From positions 7,565,806-7,629,805 of the forward strand of contig NW_024037058.1 of the NCBI RefSeq assembly GCF_015706575.1: a stretch of DNA of 64,000 nucleotides. The letters are read 5' to 3'. Positions 58,427-64,000 of the stretch are shown here, piece by piece. Position 1 is the first letter of the stretch, and the number at the start of each line of letters is the position of its first letter. The position numbers and the translations under genes were made by a program. This DNA comes from Patiria miniata (Eukaryota > Echinodermata > Asteroidea > Valvatida > Asterinidae). The notes below the pieces were generated by a model, which was given only the letters and a program-made list of their open reading frames with translations, ran no database searches and had not been told where the DNA came from.

Positions 58427-61400
58427 TGGACATGTCCCTACCCAGGGGCCTACCCAGAAGTGGGGGGTGGTGCTCCGCCTATTTTATAGAACGGGGTGGA
58501 AAAGGAGGGAATCGAACTATGAGTGAAAAAATGGAGCAAATGACTTCACCTACAGACATCTTGGACTGGATGAGTGGAAAAGACCCTGGACATGAGATCG
58601 AATCGTAAGTCATGACAATTGAAAGGATTTATAATGTAATTCATGGACTTTTGTTATGTATTTCATTAACTTTGCATCTTAATTAATAAATTGGTCCTGA
58701 ACTCAACCAAACTGTGTGATATAATTTGGTCGGGTGTCTGGGTTTTTTTTCGCAATTGTGGATGAAAAGGCTATCATTTATCTGTTAGACTAAAACCCCA
58801 AATCTTTTGCTATATTCAGTTCAAGTGTGATACCAGGTGCGTTTTAAATTTGTATTGTATCCAGATCAGCCCACCATTTTTTTTTGGAAGCATGTTAAAA
58901 AAGGAGAGATTTTTTGAAAAATCAGAAATTAAATTCAGAAATTAACAATTATTTCTTGTGGAAGCAAATGATCGATCCACGCATTTAATTTCATTAAAAA
59001 CAACAAATGGAAGTAAGTTGAAATAAATATTTATTTTATTACCAAATTGTCGACATTTCTTATTCGATTTGTATCACAGCTAGAAAGTGTCCAGACCTTT
59101 TTGAACTTAACAAAGTGCAGTAACTTATGAAAAAGGTTTTACACAAGAAACATTCTTTGTTGAAATTTATTAAAAAGAACCACTTTTTATTCAAACATCT
59201 TGTGATATAGGAGTTTACCGTGGCCCTACACAATACGGAATAAAAATACCCAACATAATGTTTGTATTATATATAAAACTAATATAAACAAAAAAATATA
59301 TATAAATCATCTTTTGTATAATATTGACGGTTTTAAAACCAAAAAAAGTATATAAACAAAACGAAATTGTCGTGGTTTTTTTTGGAGAAGTGATATATTT
59401 CCCACTCAACTCCTGGGTTTGTTTGTTTATTTTATGGACAAATTCCGTGGGCATTATTCCATACACGGCGGGCCAGACTAGCACCGGTCTATTTTTAACC
59501 CAGACCCCACCCCCTCCATTAGCTTTGTGGTAAAACCAAAACTAACCGGTAAAGGATGACTGTAAAGAGGGCAAGTTCTGTCTGTATTTTTTGTCGCGTT
59601 TTTGTTTACTTTCTGTTAGTGACTCATTAAAGAAGGTGGCTTTTTAGTTGATTTGTCATAAGGCGAGTTCTAAATCATAAAGTTTGGGCGTTTTTCCATT
59701 TTAGTTGGGGAAGAAAATTTTGTCAACTAACACCTGTTTTTTTTTTTTAAATCACTGATCGATGCTTCTGCATTGGCCAGAAGAAAAATCCAAGAAAAAA
59801 ATGAAATAGGCAAAAATTTATATGCCAAGTCTTTTCATTCGGCACTTTTTACAAGAAAATTAATTTTCCGGATTCAAGAAAATACAAATGTATTGCTTTT
59901 TCCCACAAAATTTATGAGACAACTCATTTTCTAGGTAATGTTGTTTGTTACTATTTGTTGTTTGTTATTATTTATGTCTGTTTATTAGTTATTTTTGACA
60001 ACCTAAAGTGCTTTTCAGGAAATTGAGATAATAAAATCCGATTCTCCGCTAGAAACAGAAAATCAAATTGATTCCCAAGGTTACAAACTTGTCTGTATTT
60101 TTTCTCTCAAAATGATAAAGATGGTTGATCTTCTTGTTTACACGTTAATTGTTGCTGGCGACGAAGTCGCTTCCCACAATTGTTACTCGAGATTACAGTC
60201 ATTCCCTGCATACCAAGATACAGTTACCATGGCAATTTAATTCACATTGGTGTGGAAGATTGACAGATGAATTTGGTAATAAAATGCTGCACACACCGAA
60301 TTCTTATTAATCAGTTTTGCTCAAGCCTGCAAACCATACAATGCCTCGTGGTTCCATCGCTTTCATAGCACCCCGAATTCACACACAATCTACGTCATTC
60401 GTTTTCAGTGGCGGTCTACCGTATTGATCGCTTCACTGTGTCATAATATTTCCATAATACTGGCAACAACAAAGGGTGATGTGAACGACAAAGGACCCGA
60501 GGCCGCTTTGGTAAATGGGCGTCTACTTCCACTAGTGAATAAAGTTTGTCTGTGTGACTTTCCTAAAGTTTCTTCATTGTTACAACTTCCTTAAAATACA
60601 ATGCCCCGCGCCAGTGCGTGGCCAACGCCTATCATGATTAATGAAGAATCATAATCAACGCAATGCGTGTTCATCTTGTGGTGTCAACATGCACCTGGCA
60701 CCCAAAATGTTTGAGATGGTTTGTTTTGGTTGAATCATGAATCCTGTGCTTGAATAATGTCTTGCTGACTTGCACAAACGCAGCGCGTCAGACACGAGTC
60801 ACCATACCGCGTACTAAACAATGGAGGACCAAGTACGAAATGATACAGCAATTTGACATAAAGTACACCGTGAGCTTACCGTTTCAAGAGCTGAGAAATT
60901 CTCCATGGTGTGCCTGTTTCGTCTCTAAGAAAATTCAGCACTACTGCTCGTGTGTCGAGACCACGGTGCGTATTTGTAAACTAAAGTTATCAACACATGT
61001 CCGAGCAACTTTCTTGAAAAATGGCGGCGCCAGTAAACGAAAATTTCCACAGCAGTTCCCTTGCAAGGTAAGATGTCATAACAGCCACGAAATATCTCCT
61101 AATTCTGTCCAACAATAGCATGTCAACATGGCCAACACAACTCATGGCTGCAACTTTCCAGGGCGTCTTCTTTTGAAATGGCCAGCTTTTTCGCATATTT
61201 TTGTTCAACAGCCGTCGCCTGCAAACGATTCTGTCGAGGTTTTCAATTCAACTGCGTTAACTTATTTTATGCAAATTTGTGTGTGGCGTGATTTCATATT
61301 TCCCGCGCGCAAGCAAAAGTTTACCGTTGCATTGTGGGAAGACTTTGCTGTGCGTTCGGCTGATCGCTGTGGGCTGTTGAACTGAATAAAGTTCAGGAAA

Positions 61401-63676
61401 TTGAAGTTATCAAGAAATATAAAGATTTATTTTTTTCAATGGAGAAATGAAGGGGAAAAAACGAATATTGTTGAAACTATTTGAACCTGTATACATTATG
61501 AGTTTGAAGCACTAGTATTCAATTGAAATCAATTGAAATTTACATAAATCAAGTGACATGTAAATTGAGCCGACTTTAAACTTAATTTAATATAATCTTA
61601 TTCAAAATTTTAAAAAATCAACAAAAAGGATTTTATACTAGTAATACTTTTACAGATATTCATATGAAGAATTTATTGGCAAACTGTGATATATATCCAT
61701 TTGAAAAAAAAAGTGGAAAATGTGCATGGTTATGAAACTTTATACTAGAATGAAAACAGTATGAAAGTTGTTTGTAAACTTCAGTTTTACGTCGTTGTAT
61801 TCTTAAATTGTGTAACTTTTATAACAGCCGTTAAACTGGACTTGGGCAGCCAGATGAGAGAGCAAGATTCTAAAGGGGAACAAATTGGTGTATATTGCAT
61901 TTTGGAAATTAACTCATCAATTATTCGCAGAATGAGAAATGAGAAATGATATTCAGTAGAAACAGCTGTAATTTTATTGTGACAAGAATACGAGGAAGTA
62001 AACTAATAGTTCTAACCTTAACTTATTCTAATTGAAAGGGAAACAATGTGTATGTAATACAAGTTCATTGACCTTGTTCAATATCATGAAAGTTTGGGTT
62101 GTGCATAAATTGTAAGCTGATCTTACTTTGAAATGTGAGAAAATGAATACATCAATAATTCAAGGAAATAATTTTCCACAGTGTGAGGAATTTCTTAAGT
62201 AGTTAATAGGCTTCTTTAATTTTTTTTGTAGGGAAAGCTTATTTGAGTGTAATATTTCTTTGTTTTTGTGGTGTGGATTTTAGATAAATTTCAAGGAGTT
62301 GTAAACCTAATATTGAGAAATTATATGTTTTTTTAAACATGAAAATTAGCATACAATAGTTTATTGCAAAATACAGGAACAGATTAAATTCATAATGTAA
62401 CTAAATCTGAACTTCACTAGGTTTGAAACGTGTCGATGAAACTTTAAACTTCACTCACGGTGAGCGACAGAGTTCAGTTTCCCTTATCAGTATTCAACAC
62501 AGGTGTGTGATAGTATACTTATTACTCCTTCCTTTAGTGGCGGTGAGAAAAACAACCCCTTTGGGTCTCTTTCAGAGGGAAATGTCGAAGGGAAAACCTC
62601 TTGTTGAGAAATAATTTCCTGGTACTAGCCTGATCTGGTAGGGTCTCTTGAGGGTTTGATCACATTCTTTGGATGTGGAAATTCAGTCAGTGAGGATCAT
62701 TTACAGAATGTGGATCATTTTTTGAATAATTGGAGCATGCGAGCTAGAGGACTGAAGGTAATTGTACCAACTTAGCTATGAAGATTGAATTTATGTGGAG
62801 TTTTTGGCCAGTTTTGAAATAAAAGTGGTTCAGATCATGTTTAATATAACTGTCTTGGTACTTGTGAATGGCAGGTTAATATTTGGAGTATTCATTTCAT
62901 GCACTCAAAAGGTACTGAGATTCAAAGAAAAGTTGGTTTATGTGCACAAAATTGAATTCGCTGATTCAGTTTTGAAGTTGCACACTTGCTAACCAATCGT
63001 CAAACCAGAATATAATAATAAAAAAAAATTGCATTCAAAAACTTGTGTGAAATGCTGCAGGCAAATGAAAAAAAGAACAGAATGCATATCAACTTGTTTT
63101 TGAGCATTTTGTTTTCAAATGCATAACATGTTTTAGTCAGGATTCTACACCATCAAGTTATGACCCCAAAAAAAATGCTCTTATGTTTTGCATTATTGAA
63201 GAACTTTTGTTTTCTTTTGTTTCTCTCCAATCTATCCTTTTTTTTCTGCCTGTTATTTTCATTCTCATCTTTCTCAACCTCTTTGTCCACATTTTTCTCT
63301 CTGATTGGGTTCTTTCTAATACCTTTTCCTCAAACTTTACACCTTTTCTCCATCTTCCTTTTCTTCATCCATCCTACCCTTTCTTTCAAACTTCACTTTC
63401 TTTATCATTTGCTTGGTTCTTTCTAATGTTTTCCATGGTTCTTTCTAATCATCTTTCAAATCTTGTTTCTCAAACTTTATACCTTCTGCCCAATTTCCAT
63501 TTCTACTCCATGTTCCCCACCATCCCCTCTACAGACTAGTGCTGGACACTTCAGATGCAATGGCTCCTGCCTCTTGCAAGAAAACCCCTCCAAAACCCAT
63601 CCTCCCACGGTGCCGGATCTGCACTGACGAGGCATCCGGTATTCACTACGGCGTGACATCGTGTGAAGGATGCAAA
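58427..63676 (+). CDS. Nuclear hormone receptor, N-terminal part (runs off the window)
   Basis: Ligand-regulated or orphan transcription factor. Exon 58427-58604 holds in-frame ATGs at 58432, 58519 and 58531; the last has the best start context (AAAAAATGG) and gives MEQMTSPTDILDWMSGKDPG. Exon 63535-63676 joins in phase (GAATC/A), continuing ESLVLDTSDAMAPASCKKTP and then the first zinc finger CRICTDEASGIHYGVTSCEG-CK. All four zinc-binding cysteines are present, and the exon stops right after CEGCK, a common intron site in nuclear receptor genes. The finger is closest by eye to NR1-type receptors (PPAR, ROR, Rev-erb/E75), but it reads CTDE where nearly all relatives have CGDK. The second finger and the ligand-binding domain lie beyond 64000. 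Subfamily not resolved. Confidence 0.85.
58605..63534. other. Large intron of the nuclear receptor gene
   Basis: About 4.9 kb, AT-rich. It contains the exon-like segment at 61021-61067 and a repeat at 61670-61820 shared with 52560-52710. CpG dinucleotides are more frequent near 60750-61380 than elsewhere in the intron, as expected of an internal promoter. A TGTGGGAA motif lies at 61335. Confidence 0.5.
61021..61067 (+). CDS. Candidate alternative first exon of the nuclear receptor
   Basis: ATG in an excellent context (AAAAATGGCGG) opens MAAPVNENFHSSSLA and runs to a strong donor AG/GTAAGA. It ends two bases into a codon, the phase needed by 63535, so splicing gives ...SSSLARLVLDTSDAM in frame. 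It would replace the 24-residue N-terminus from 58531 with a 15-residue one. No stop or acceptor is needed. Phase agreement has a one-in-three chance, so support is moderate. Confidence 0.4.
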
Positions 63677-64000
63677 GTAAGTAGCATATTTCATAATTGT
63701 TTTCTCAATTTTGAGGAGAAAAGTTATATTTCATATACATGTATTGAAAGTAAGCTTAACATGTACACATTAAAATCATCAATTTCTAAATTTTCAGGGG
63801 AAACGTTTGTTTCAGATCATTCAATTTATCTTTAATTTGTGTACTTTTATTGTTTTTCATTGACAGTGTAAATTTTTATTCAATTGTGCACTGTAAAATT
63901 CAAATGCACATTGACTACTACTAATGAAAAGCATGGGAAAAAAACACATCAGAAAATGAAAATATATCATCAAATGTACTTGTACTTGATTTTATATCCA
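63677..64000. other. Start of the next nuclear receptor intron
   Basis: It begins with GTAAGTAG directly after the CEGCK codons and is AT-rich to the window edge. The exon for the second zinc finger is not reached. Confidence 0.6.

Noticed and set aside
63160-63539. Hydrophobic 88- and 118-codon frames before the zinc-finger exon
   Set aside because: They are translations of the T/C-rich tract upstream of the splice acceptor.

Overview
This window looks like nuclear DNA from an intron-rich animal, most likely a marine invertebrate deuterostome; an echinoderm is my best guess, at low confidence. The base composition is AT-rich. Small exons have canonical GT/AG borders, and introns and spacers are full of short non-autonomous DNA transposons (MITEs), tRNA-derived SINEs and minisatellites. 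There are no bacterial-style operons. Most open frames are chance frames in repeats.

Three host genes can be supported. (1) PIPOX (peroxisomal sarcosine/pipecolate oxidase) lies on the minus strand from 30794 to 25562. Seven exons join without a phase error into 398 residues with an FAD-binding glycine motif, the flavin-linking cysteine context and a C-terminal AKL peroxisome signal. (2) HPS4, the BLOC-3 subunit that with HPS1 activates Rab32/Rab38, lies on the plus strand from 35791 to 48270. Thirteen exons give about 1289 residues, with a greatly enlarged, repeat-bearing central region. (3) The 5' part of a nuclear hormone receptor gene lies on the plus strand. It has a probable 5' UTR exon ending at 58059, a start exon ending at 58604 and the first DNA-binding zinc finger at 63535-63676; the gene runs off the right edge.

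Layout: 1-7.5 kb holds MITEs and a 3.3 kb GC-rich minisatellite. 7.5-18.5 kb is a diverged, repeatedly duplicated block of unknown nature with a few exon-like segments on the minus strand. 18.9-23.7 kb holds MITEs, a hAT-like element, a recent 446 bp tandem duplication and a SINE. 24.3-30.8 kb is PIPOX. 30.8-35.6 kb is a transposon-filled interval holding a LINE tail, a MITE, two palindromic insertions, a Mutator-like foldback element and a hAT element. A 97 bp bidirectional promoter at 35691-35787 separates a minus-strand exon from HPS4. 48.3-57.4 kb is intergenic and rich in foldback MITEs. 57.5-64 kb is the nuclear receptor gene.

The most interesting signals are these. A TTAA-flanked MITE family (six copies) has nested palindromes whose two arms change together between copies. 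A second foldback family shows the same behaviour. A 26 bp minisatellite keeps all frames open and so fakes a 1128-residue protein. HPS4 and an upstream exon share a short head-to-head promoter with an MITF/TFE-type E-box. A possible second HPS4 3' end lies in MITE-like sequence.
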